Below, in pieces: positions 1-4,911 of a stretch of 9,162 nt of DNA. A program made the translations under genes and the position numbers. Each line of letters begins with the position of its first letter. Positions within the stretch are counted from its first letter, which is position 1. The notes under the pieces were generated by a model that did no database searches, was not told the origin of the DNA, and worked only from the letters and a program-made list of their open reading frames with translations. The DNA comes from Pseudomonadota bacterium (GTDB taxonomy: Bacteria; Pseudomonadota; Alphaproteobacteria; Rhizobiales; Xanthobacteraceae). The DNA lies in the NCBI GenBank assembly GCA_023391175.1, contig JAEWBL010000453.1, forward strand, positions 1 to 9,162. Direction: 5' to 3'.

Positions 1-337
1 GACGGAGGGTAGGGAGCACTTCCGAGGTGACCCACTTCTTGAAGCGCTTCGCCGCCGGCTTGCGGCTGGTGAGGATCAGGCTGTAGAGGCCCGATTCGTT
101 GATGATGGTGAAAAACTGTGCCCCGCCGCGGCGACCAGAATGACCCTCGATATTGTCGAGGGTCATTTTCTCATCGTCATCAAGCCGGGCAGCCGCATCG
201 GACGGGTTTCCGATTTCCAGCACGCGGCACACATCGGCGAGCACGAACCAGGGCTCACCGTCGCGGTCGAGCAGGCGCACGTCCTCGCCCTCGAACTGGA
301 AGGGCGTCATGGCATTTGAAGTCTGCATGGTGGTCAT
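1..337 (-). CDS. Bro-N domain phage antirepressor (partial, C-terminus beyond the left edge)
   Basis: The first 112 residues are visible, read from ATG at 337-335. They fit the BRO/antirepressor N-terminal domain. An EDVRLLDRDGEPWFVLADVC stretch (about residues 17-36) is followed by VLEIGNPSDAAARLDDDEK, then INESGLYSLILTSRKP and AKRFKKWVTSEVLPTLR at the window edge. Bro-N proteins bind DNA and in temperate phages often act as antirepressors or as regulators of the lytic switch; the variable C-terminal domain that sets specificity is not visible. An in-frame TAG lies two codons upstream, so 337 is the farthest possible start. A second ATG at 328 is also possible: GAGG sits 9 nt before it, while AAGG sits 7 nt before the first. 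A short ORF ends just ahead of this start. Family assignment is strong; the exact role is inferred. Confidence 0.88.
   Translation of the reverse strand, partial: MTTMQTSNAMTPFQFEGEDVRLLDRDGEPWFVLADVCRVLEIGNPSDAAARLDDDEKMTLDNIEGHSGRRGGAQFFTIINESGLYSLILTSRKPAAKRFKKWVTSEVLPTLR
139..167 (+). repeat. Perfect 12-bp stem-loop inside the Bro-N gene
   Basis: AATGACCCTCGA (139-150), loop TATTG, TCGAGGGTCATT (156-167). It lies in codons for MTLDNIEGH of the antirepressor. The stem resembles that of the hairpin at 1967-1993, and the loop with its closing pair (ATATTGT) fits the NNAYTRY pattern of the array at 1748-2090. A 12-bp perfect stem within a coding region is unusual, but chance cannot be excluded. 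Confidence 0.7.
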
Positions 338-340
338 CCT

Positions 341-415
341 CTAGCCTTCATGGGCGTCCGGCCCGCCAAGACCCAGACGCGAGTGGGTAGTCGCAATGCG
401 ACTGCCGGAGCCCAT
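341..415 (-). CDS. Candidate 24-aa leader peptide or small ORF before the antirepressor
   Basis: ATG at 415-413 opens a frame that reads GSGSRIATTHSRLGLGG and ends PDAHEG, then TAG at 343-341. The stop is followed by AGG and then directly by the antirepressor ATG at 337, a spacing that would suit translational coupling. The frame stays open further upstream, to a TTG at 514-512 (57 aa) just after an in-frame TGA at 520-518, so the true start is unclear. No strong ribosome-binding site is visible (only GAG close to the ATG). The ORF covers the branched inverted repeat at 346-419, so it could be a leader peptide that controls folding. It may also be non-coding. Confidence 0.3.
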   Translation of the reverse strand: MGSGSRIATTHSRLGLGGPDAHEG

Positions 416-419
416 GAAG
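346..419. repeat. Branched inverted repeat upstream of the antirepressor
   Basis: The outer arms are CTTCATGGGC (346-355) with GCCCATGAAG (410-419), continued inward by CCGGC (358-362) with GCCGG (404-408). Inside are two further hairpins: ACCCA (371-375) with TGGGT (384-388), and AGTCGC (389-394) with GCGACT (398-403) around an AAT loop. Together they could fold as a multi-branched structure in the RNA leading into the antirepressor gene. A further hairpin lies next to it at 430-448. The start codon of the antirepressor lies 9 nt past the outer arm. Confidence 0.65.
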
Positions 420-429
420 CTCGGAAGTC

Positions 430-453
430 GCGCCAATCCCCTTGGCGCAGGGG
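430..453. repeat. Two mutually exclusive stem-loops
   Basis: GCGCCAA (430-436), loop TCCCC, TTGGCGC (442-448) is a perfect 7-bp stem. CCCCT (438-442) can instead pair with AGGGG (449-453). The two cannot form together. They lie in the 215-bp gap between the S24-like gene and the antirepressor, next to the branched repeat. This could be a switch, but nothing beyond the pairing supports that. The rest of that gap (454-552) shows no other feature apart from the open frame that extends to 514. Confidence 0.45.
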
Positions 454-552
454 AATTTCGATATGGGGGTGATGCGCGGGAGATCGGCGAAGCGATTCGC
501 GGCGCAGACCTCAATATTCACAAGCCGTTGCGGCGGTTCAAGCCAATTCGAC

Positions 553-1062
553 TCAGTTCATCGCGCGGGCGGCGTCGACCGCCGGGGTGAAGATGCCGAC
601 GATGCGCCCCACCAACCTAGATGTGGCGTAGGCCTCGCTGTACGGCCCGTCGCAGGTGCCCGTCTGGCCGGCGCGGAGCAGGCGCTGATATTCCTCGCGG
701 TTGGTCGGCGGCATCCAGAAACAGGCCGTCCAGCCAATGACTGGCGCCACACCCTCCGCGCCCGGATTGCCCATGCGCCGGGACCGCATCTGGACGATCT
801 CATAGGCGAGGCCGCTGCTGGAGCGCGGCGCCGGAAAGGAGATCAGGAACAGCTCGCCATGGGCTGGCCGATGATCGGCCATATCCACGACGGCCAGCTC
901 GCCCTGTCGCAGATGCGGCTCAAATCGGTCATTGGGCACCGGAAAGGTCATGTGGCCCGGCGGGAGGGACGGGAACATCATGAGCACCCGCAGTTCGGGC
1001 TGATGCTCGAACGGAACCGGGAGCGACTGATTTGTGATATGGGTGCTGTCAGCCTTTGCCAT
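553..1062 (-). CDS. S24/LexA-like fold protein without a DNA-binding domain and lacking catalytic Ser and Lys
   Basis: 169 aa from ATG at 1062-1060, with GGAGG 5 nt upstream. Residues about 42-60 read VPNDRFEPHLRQGELAVVD, which matches the S24 signature in which the usual G-D-S-M-E-P gives the nucleophile, followed by a GD/GE turn and VVD. The C-terminal RLVGRIVGIF (149-158) matches the last strand of that fold. The serine position is Arg46, and the only lysine in the protein is K3, so the Ser/Lys dyad of self-cleaving repressors is absent. No helix-turn-helix precedes the domain (only about 40 residues). Likely a non-cleaving relative that binds a partner or senses a signal. It is transcribed divergently from the RHH gene and sits behind the promoter and operator at 1137-1187. 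Family placement is moderately sure; function unknown. Confidence 0.6.
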   Translation of the reverse strand: MAKADSTHITNQSLPVPFEHQPELRVLMMFPSLPPGHMTFPVPNDRFEPHLRQGELAVVDMADHRPAHGELFLISFPAPRSSSGLAYEIVQMRSRRMGNPGAEGVAPVIGWTACFWMPPTNREEYQRLLRAGQTGTCDGPYSEAYATSRLVGRIVGIFTPAVDAARAMN

Positions 1063-1136
1063 GGGTACCTCCGTGGCGGGGTCAAGGCCGCGTGGGGTGT
1101 TCCAGCACCTTACGCGGCCGATTGCTTTACAACTGC

Positions 1137-1165
1137 AATATGACTACAGTCGCCTACATCGTCAA
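1137..1165 (-). promoter_or_regulatory. Sigma70-type promoter for the S24-like gene
   Basis: Read on the minus strand: -35 TTGACG (1165-1160), 17-bp spacer (1159-1143), -10 CATATT (1142-1137). Transcription would start near 1130, about 70 nt before the ATG at 1062. One arm of the symmetric operator fills the spacer, so a bound regulator would block RNA polymerase. A weaker plus-strand candidate (TTGCTT at 1122-1127, 17 bp, TACAGT at 1145-1150) could serve the RHH gene; that one is speculative. Confidence 0.6.
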
Positions 1166-1187
1166 CTGCAAATGTAGCCGATTGTAG
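1144..1187. promoter_or_regulatory. Symmetric operator of four TGTAG boxes
   Basis: The left arm, 1144-1159, is CTACA-GTCGC-CTACAT; the right arm, 1172-1187, is ATGTAG-CCGAT-TGTAG. The arms are inverted copies matching at 14 of 16 positions around a 12-bp centre. Each arm holds two CTACA/TGTAG boxes at about one helical turn, the layout expected for cooperating RHH dimers. The right arm ends 2 bp before the RHH start codon; the left arm lies between the -35 and -10 of the divergent promoter. CAACTGCAA is also repeated directly at 1130-1138 and 1163-1171, 33 bp apart. Autoregulation by the RHH protein is inferred. Confidence 0.65.
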
Positions 1188-1189
1188 CC

Positions 1190-1342
1190 ATGGCCAAGAC
1201 CACACCGCTCGGCATTCGCCTTGAACCAGACGTCCGGGAAGCTCTGACCCGAGCCGCAAAGGACGATGCGAGGTCTATCTCCTCGCTGATCGCAAAGATT
1301 CTCAGCGACTGGCTGCGCGAGCGCGGCTATCTGCCGAAATAG
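1190..1342 (+). CDS. Ribbon-helix-helix (Arc/CopG-type) transcriptional regulator, 50 aa
   Basis: ATG at 1190, TAG at 1340-1342. The N-terminal strand KTTPLGIRLEP (residues 3-13) is followed by helix DVREALTRAAKDD (14-26), a turn ARSISS, and helix LIAKILSDWLRERGYL. This is the usual RHH plan with alternating strand residues that contact DNA as a dimer. No clear Shine-Dalgarno is seen; the operator reaches to 2 bp before the start, so translation may be leaderless or weak. No toxin gene follows, so a classic toxin-antitoxin pair is not supported. It probably represses itself and the divergent S24-like gene through the TGTAG boxes. A hairpin begins 2 nt after the stop. Confidence 0.8.
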   Translation: MAKTTPLGIRLEPDVREALTRAAKDDARSISSLIAKILSDWLRERGYLPK

Positions 1343-1344
1343 GT

Positions 1345-1367
1345 GACCCTCACCAGTAATGAGGGTC
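1345..1367 (+). repeat. Stem-loop after the RHH gene
   Basis: GACCCTCA (1345-1352), 7-nt loop CCAGTAA, TGAGGGTC (1360-1367): a perfect 8-bp stem just past the RHH stop codon. It lacks a T-run, so it is a poor intrinsic terminator. Stem and loop are close to the hairpins of the array at 1748-2090 (loop differs from NNAYTRY at two positions). Confidence 0.6.
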
Positions 1368-1451
1368 GGAGGGCGGACCCATATTCCCGAAGGCACTCCA
1401 CCTCAGGTTGAAGCTTTGCTATGGTGCCGCCCTCACTTTGGGGGGCATAAA

Positions 1452-1700
1452 ATGCGCGCTGGAAAAATTCTGCTGGTCGTGTTGGGACTGGGTTTTGTTC
1501 TACTTTTTCTTGTCGGACTTTTGGGTGGAAAAGATCCTCTGGATGGAAAACAAAAAGCAGACTTAATAAAGGAAGAATGCAAGCGTCAGTTTCCATATAA
1601 CGAAATCATGTCAAACGATTGTGCCATTAAAGCTATGACCAGAATAATTCTTGAAGATCGCGCGCAACGTTATGAAAGCGGATACAAGGCGGGGAGATAA
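1452..1700 (+). CDS. Small single-pass membrane protein, unknown function
   Basis: 82 aa from ATG at 1452, preceded by a run of six G about 9 nt upstream. One hydrophobic segment, ILLVVLGLGFVLLFLVGLL (about residues 6-24), with positive residues R2 and K5 before it, suggests an anchor with the polar part (about residues 28-82) on the outer face. That part has two cysteines (in EECKRQ and NDCAIK) that could form a disulfide, and it ends ESGYKAGR. An extended -10 candidate, TGCTATGGT, lies near 1421-1430. Codon use is clearly more AT-rich than in the flanking genes (AAA, ATA, TTA, GAA are common), and it lies opposite to the structural genes, so it looks like an acquired accessory gene. A longer reading from 1359 is less likely, since its extra N-terminus is not hydrophobic and covers the region ahead of the ribosome-binding site. 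No family recognised. Confidence 0.7.
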   Translation: MRAGKILLVVLGLGFVLLFLVGLLGGKDPLDGKQKADLIKEECKRQFPYNEIMSNDCAIKAMTRIILEDRAQRYESGYKAGR

Positions 1701-1747
1701 TCACCCCCCCCTTACTTCACAAGCGCCAGATCCATCGCATGGAAAAT

Positions 1748-2090
1748 TGACCGTCGGCACTATCAACGGTCATTTCGGGCCGCACGCTTGGCGGCGACGA
1801 GCGAGGTAACATCCACATTACGGATGTTAGATCCAAACCTGATATCCACACTATGGACATCAGGTCCATTTGGGGCGCGGCCAAGCCGTCTAGCGCCGCA
1901 ATGGCAAGGCCCTAAAGACTGCTTAGGTCCTTCAAAGGGGGGGCACTAGTATGCACCCCCCTTTGGGATACCCTCGAAACTGTCGAGGGTATCGCTTCGG
2001 GGGGGGCAAGGGGGTCTCTACTGCCGACACCCTTTGCCATGCACCCAAGGAACGCTCCCGACCGAGTACCCTAAACATTGCTTAGGGTAC
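1748..2090 (+). repeat. Array of about ten consecutive stem-loops, most sharing the loop NNAYTRY
   Basis: Non-coding stretch between the membrane protein gene and the chaperone end. Stem-loops (7-nt loop in brackets): 1748-1772 (GCACTAT, one C.A mismatch); 1807-1829, TAACATCC stem (ACATTAC); 1837-1865, ACCTGAT and TCCA stems (ACACTAT); 1908-1930, GGCCCTAA stem (AGACTGC, one mismatch); 1967-1993, GATACCCTCGA stem (AAACTGT); 2005-2038 (CTACTGC, imperfect stem); 2066-2090, GTACCCTAA stem (ACATTGC). Also present: 1933-1965 (CAAAGGGGGG stem, loop CTAGTA), 1779-1795 (GCCGC stem, loop ACGCTTG) and 1866-1904 (CCATT and GGCGC stems). In the 5-nt-loop cases the closing A-T pair is counted in the seven. 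All shared-loop members have the same orientation while stems differ and remain self-complementary. The remaining parts (1701-1747, 2091-2132) hold only a C8 run and one short 5-bp hairpin (1731-1743). Function unknown. Confidence 0.75.
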
Positions 2091-2132
2091 CCCCCGCGCC
2101 CCGCAGCCGCTCCGAATCGCGCACCGCCGACT

Positions 2133-2468
2133 TCACCCCGTCTGCTTTCCCGCCCATTCCACGAACGCCACGTCCATCGCGCGGATCAGGAACATGAACC
2201 GCTCGAAGTCGTCGCGGGCATCGATGCCGAAGCGCGCGGCATAGCGGTCGATGGCGGTGAAGGGGATGCGGCCGACGGACATTCCCATGGGCCGGTCGCC
2301 GGACAGATCGTGGAAGGCCCGCCAGGTGAAGGTGAGATCGGGGCGGACCTCGACCTTGTTCTGCATGAACGGCAGGGTGGAGATGTCCCGCCCCGCCGCC
2401 CGGTGCGCGGCACAGATGGCCTCGGCCCTGCCGCCCCAGTCCAGCCGCCAGACCAGGGCGGCGGTCAG
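2133..2468 (-). CDS. -1 frame extension of the tail assembly chaperone (T part of a G/GT-like fusion)
   Basis: After the slippery site, the -1 frame continues for 111 codons from CTG at 2468-2466 to TGA at 2135-2133, giving a fusion of 247 aa with the 136-aa short form. It starts LTAALVWRLDWGGRAEAIC and includes GRDISTLPF, WRAFHDLSG, IPFTAIDRYAARFGID and FERFMFLIRAMDVAFVEW. No good start or ribosome-binding site opens this frame on its own; an internal ATG at 2366 would remove the conserved-looking first 34 codons. In lambda the GT form joins tape measure and tail tube protein during tail assembly; the same job is inferred here. No tape-measure gene follows in the window. Confidence 0.8.
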   Translation of the reverse strand: MTAALVWRLDWGGRAEAICAAHRAAGRDISTLPFMQNKVEVRPDLTFTWRAFHDLSGDRPMGMSVGRIPFTAIDRYAARFGIDARDDFERFMFLIRAMDVAFVEWAGKQTG

Positions 2469-2474
2469 TTTCCC
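2444..2474 (-). promoter_or_regulatory. Programmed -1 ribosomal frameshift signal
   Basis: Read on the minus strand, the heptamer GGGAAAC (2474-2468) lies in frame as G-GGA-AAC and is followed at once by the zero-frame stop TGA (2467-2465). After a 5-nt spacer, GCCGCC (2462-2457) pairs with GGCGGC (2449-2444) around a 7-nt loop. This is the X-XXY-YYZ arrangement with a downstream stem, close to the GGGAAAG site of lambda G/GT. Confidence 0.85.
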
Positions 2475-2875
2475 GCGGCGGCCTCGAGTTCGGCGGCGCC
2501 GTTTTCGGCCACCTGATCGGACGCCCAGCTCACGGCCTCGCGGAGCAGCGGGCCGAGGTCCGGATCGGCGAGAAATTCGGTGATCTTTTCCGGCGTGCAG
2601 GGCACGCGCTCGGCGCCATCGGTGAGATTCCAGTCCTGCAGGATGGTCTCGACGATAAGGCGTTCGTTGATCGCCTCCAGCGTCGCGGACGGCAGCGGCG
2701 CCTTCTGCGTGGCCATGGCATCGGCCACGAGCTTTTCGCGCAGCTTGCGCAGGTCGGCATTGCCGTTGCCACGGACGCGCAGGGCGACACCGCGAAAACC
2801 GGCGACGGGAATATCCTTCACCCAGGCGCCGGTGCGGATGCGGGCGCCGGCTTCGCGGATCTTGGCGAGGTCCAT
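2465..2875 (-). CDS. Tail assembly chaperone, short (G-like) form
   Basis: 136 aa from ATG at 2875-2873 with AAGGA 6 nt upstream. An in-frame ATG two codons earlier (2881) touches that AAGGA and is therefore less likely. The sequence is mainly helical: DLAKIREAGARIR, then a basic RVRGNGNADLRKLREKLVADA, then RLIVETILQDWNLTDG (residues 72-87) and a PCTPEKITEFLADPD stretch. The DWNLTDG followed by a P-x-T-P-E-K-I helix is typical of siphovirus tail chaperones. It lies 73 bp after the tail tube gene, as expected. It ends AAAGN and the stop directly abuts the slippery heptamer, so part of the ribosomes should make the longer form. Confidence 0.82.
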   Translation of the reverse strand: MDLAKIREAGARIRTGAWVKDIPVAGFRGVALRVRGNGNADLRKLREKLVADAMATQKAPLPSATLEAINERLIVETILQDWNLTDGAERVPCTPEKITEFLADPDLGPLLREAVSWASDQVAENGAAELEAAAGN

Positions 2876-2948
2876 GGTCATTCCTTGAGGGGCTGGGAGG
2901 AGGGCGCGCCGGCGGCCCGGCGTAGTGAGAAGGTGGCGGCCTGGGCGA

Positions 2949-4415
2949 TCAGCTCGGCAGGTACCAGAAGCGGCCGATGCTGATGGTGTAGCCGAGGGTC
3001 GGGTGCCGGTAGGCCTGGAAGGTCGCCTTGATGGACACGTCCTGGTTCTTGCCGCCGACCTCGGGCGAGCCGCCGGAGAGCTTGATGCGCGGCAGGTCGA
3101 ACACGTAGGTGGACCGGTTGCCGTCCGCCCGGCCGACGCGGAAATCGCAGCTGGTGGCCGTGTTGCTGATGACGGCCTGATAGATGGAGGGGTCGCCGAA
3201 ATAGGTGTCCAGCGTGCCGGTGACCGAGAATTCGCCGTTACCGGTGCCGACGGCGCCAATCGAGCCGATGGCGCTCTGGCGCCGCAGGTTGTTATTGACG
3301 TCGATCTCCGCCGACATGATGTAGTTCGGCCCGGTCACCTCCGCCCCATTGAAGCCGATGCGGCCGACGTTGGACGACGTGTTGAGGACGTCGGTCGCGG
3401 GCGCCGCGATGTCGCTGGCGCCGGACACGCGGGACGTTTGCACCTGGCCCGCCTTGCCCATGTACGTCATGGAATAGGTGGCGATGGCCTGTGTCGCCAG
3501 CGTGAGCTTCATCTGATCGGCGGTCTGGCCCGTCAGATATTCGTAGGTGACGGGAGAGTGGGTCAGATACTGGCGTTCGAAGGTGCTGGAGCGCTTCGTG
3601 GAGCCATTGACGAGGAAATCCCCGGTGTAAACCTCGATGGTCTTGCCCGTGCCGGAATCCGTAGTCCAGCCGGTCGGGAGCACATCGAAGGCGAGCGCAT
3701 GGGCGGCAACGGCCGAGACGCGCGCCCAGCCGTTGCAGGCGGCCGTCGCAAACTGGCTGCCGGCGGAAGCGCCGCCGAGGCGCACCCACTCCCCGGCGGA
3801 GAGACCAAGCGTGGTAAAATCCAGCGCGGTAGAGGTGAGACCGGAGGCGGCGGCGACCAGATCGCCCGAGGCGCCGGCGAAGCCGACGACGCGCACGTTG
3901 GCACCGACGGGGATGGGCCCGCTCTCGGCGGTGAAGGTGGAGGCCGGGAAGACGATGGTGGTGCTGGTGGAGGACGCAACCCGCCCCACCTTGTTGTTGC
4001 CGGCGGTAGGGAAACCCGACAGCAACGCCAGCATGCCCGCCACGAAGGTCGCGCCGCCGGCGGCGACGGTGAGGGTGGTGGTGGTGAGGTCGCTGATCTC
4101 GGTGTCGGAAGTGACGACGGTGATGGACGGATTGTTGGACCAGGTGCCCTGCAGCACCTCCTCGAAATCGTCATCCGGCACATTGAACGCGAGTTCGCCG
4201 CCGACGTCGCCGCCCGCTTCCTGCGACACCAGAATGAGATCGCGCACCTGACGGTCGCTACGGATCTCATTGGAGACGACCGTCTTCGGGTTCGCAGCAA
4301 GGCCCGAGGAGGTCTGACGGCGGGCGGTGAAGGCCGGCGAGGTGGGGATCACACCGAAGGTCGTCTCACGCACCTTGGCCAAGGCGACTTGGTTCGTGTT
4401 CTGAAGTTCAGCCAT
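2949..4415 (-). CDS. Major tail tube protein with an internal duplicated domain
   Basis: 488 aa from ATG at 4415-4413, GGAG 8 nt upstream. The start (AELQNTNQVALAKVRETTFG) and the VSNEIRSDRQVRDLILVSQE region (residues 47-66) match the siphovirus tail tube family in which the tube subunit is long (Phage_tube_2 type). The C-terminal half (about 270-488) reads as the second part of the tube fold and ends GRFWYLPS. Residues about 115-180 and 198-267 look like two diverged copies of one beta-rich unit: each has a leading hydrophobic strand, AG, a Gly-rich turn, N-x-x-x-RV, and a terminal strand after a D/E-S-G turn. They probably protrude from the tube surface. Lies between terminator and chaperone genes, the standard place. 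Tube identity is strong; the outward position of the insert is inferred. Confidence 0.85.
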   Translation of the reverse strand: MAELQNTNQVALAKVRETTFGVIPTSPAFTARRQTSSGLAANPKTVVSNEIRSDRQVRDLILVSQEAGGDVGGELAFNVPDDDFEEVLQGTWSNNPSITVVTSDTEISDLTTTTLTVAAGGATFVAGMLALLSGFPTAGNNKVGRVASSTSTTIVFPASTFTAESGPIPVGANVRVVGFAGASGDLVAAASGLTSTALDFTTLGLSAGEWVRLGGASAGSQFATAACNGWARVSAVAAHALAFDVLPTGWTTDSGTGKTIEVYTGDFLVNGSTKRSSTFERQYLTHSPVTYEYLTGQTADQMKLTLATQAIATYSMTYMGKAGQVQTSRVSGASDIAAPATDVLNTSSNVGRIGFNGAEVTGPNYIMSAEIDVNNNLRRQSAIGSIGAVGTGNGEFSVTGTLDTYFGDPSIYQAVISNTATSCDFRVGRADGNRSTYVFDLPRIKLSGGSPEVGGKNQDVSIKATFQAYRHPTLGYTISIGRFWYLPS

Positions 4416-4481
4416 GGAAGGGCTCCGGGAAAGGCCATCAGGGGCGCATGAAGGGGAAGGCGCGGCGCGCGGCGGTGCCGA

Positions 4482-4907
4482 TCAGCCGAAGAGGTCGAAC
4501 TTGTAGGGAATGGCGCAGGACAGGGCCCAATAGCCGCCGTCCTCATTGCGATCGTCGAGGGTGGCGGGCGACGCCGCATAGGTGGTGACGCCGCCGAACT
4601 GCTTGCCGCGGAAGGCGGCGCGGAGCTCATCGAGCCAGCCGGAATACTCATCGACCCCGGCCCCGCGCGGGATCTGGAGCACGAAGCGGATCACGCCCTC
4701 TTCGCGGAACACGTTGTGGCCGGGCGCGCCGACGGTGATCTGCTCCTCATCCGCCAGCGGGTATTGCACGGCGAGGAAGGGGCTCTTGTCCGCGGGCACC
4801 TGTATGCCGTCCGCCGCGTCCGCCGCATTGGGGTAGCGCACGGGCGTGCGGCTCCAGACGGCATCGAGCCGGGCGTTGACGGCGGCCATGACGGCGAAGG
4901 AGGCCAA
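4482..4907 (-). CDS. Tail terminator protein (DUF4128-like)
   Basis: 141 aa. The start taken is TTG at 4907-4905, since GAGGTGA lies just upstream; an ATG six codons later (4889) has no Shine-Dalgarno. That GAGGTGA overlaps the stop codon of the preceding gene, so the two are coupled. The residues ARLDAVWSRTPVRYPN (12-27) and the later VGAPGHNVFREEGVIRFVLQ, then GAGVDEYSGWLDELRAAFRG, match the terminator family near lambda U and HK97 gp17 and the DUF4128 pattern. Such proteins form a hexamer that caps the tail tube at its head end. Position just before the tail tube gene agrees. Confidence 0.75.
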   Translation of the reverse strand: MASFAVMAAVNARLDAVWSRTPVRYPNAADAADGIQVPADKSPFLAVQYPLADEEQITVGAPGHNVFREEGVIRFVLQIPRGAGVDEYSGWLDELRAAFRGKQFGGVTTYAASPATLDDRNEDGGYWALSCAIPYKFDLFG

Positions 4908-4911
4908 AGGA

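Noticed and set aside
346..419. tRNA or tRNA-like gene from the cloverleaf-like branched repeat
   Set aside because: No T-loop GTTCRA motif, no D-loop pattern, no CCA end, and arm lengths do not fit a tRNA.
442..1143. Plus-strand open frame of 233 codons opposite the S24-like gene
   Set aside because: The minus frame has a Shine-Dalgarno, a promoter and a known motif (NDRFEP...GELAVVD); the plus frame has none.
1154..1596. Two minus-strand open frames of 80-89 codons across the RHH and membrane protein genes
   Set aside because: They overlap two supported plus-strand genes and have no ribosome-binding site or recognisable features.
1190..1700. Toxin-antitoxin module formed by the RHH gene and the next gene
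   Set aside because: The next gene is a membrane-anchored protein 109 bp away with its own ribosome site and different base use; it is not like RelE, ParE or PIN toxins.
1933..1965. Rho-independent terminator at the G/C-run hairpin
   Set aside because: Strong stem (CAAAGGGGGG with CCCCCCTTTG) but no T-run on either strand.
1748..2090. CRISPR array
   Set aside because: No identical repeats of regular length; what is shared is a loop and architecture, with stems and spacing that vary.
2133..2366. Independent 77-aa gene starting at ATG 2366
   Set aside because: No Shine-Dalgarno there, and the same frame is coding-like for 34 codons further up to the slippery heptamer; it is better read as the frameshift extension.
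2925..4451. Plus-strand open frame of 508 codons opposite the tail tube gene
   Set aside because: Its translation is an Arg/Gly/Asp-rich low-complexity chain, as usual for antisense of GC-rich genes; the minus strand gives a recognisable tube protein.
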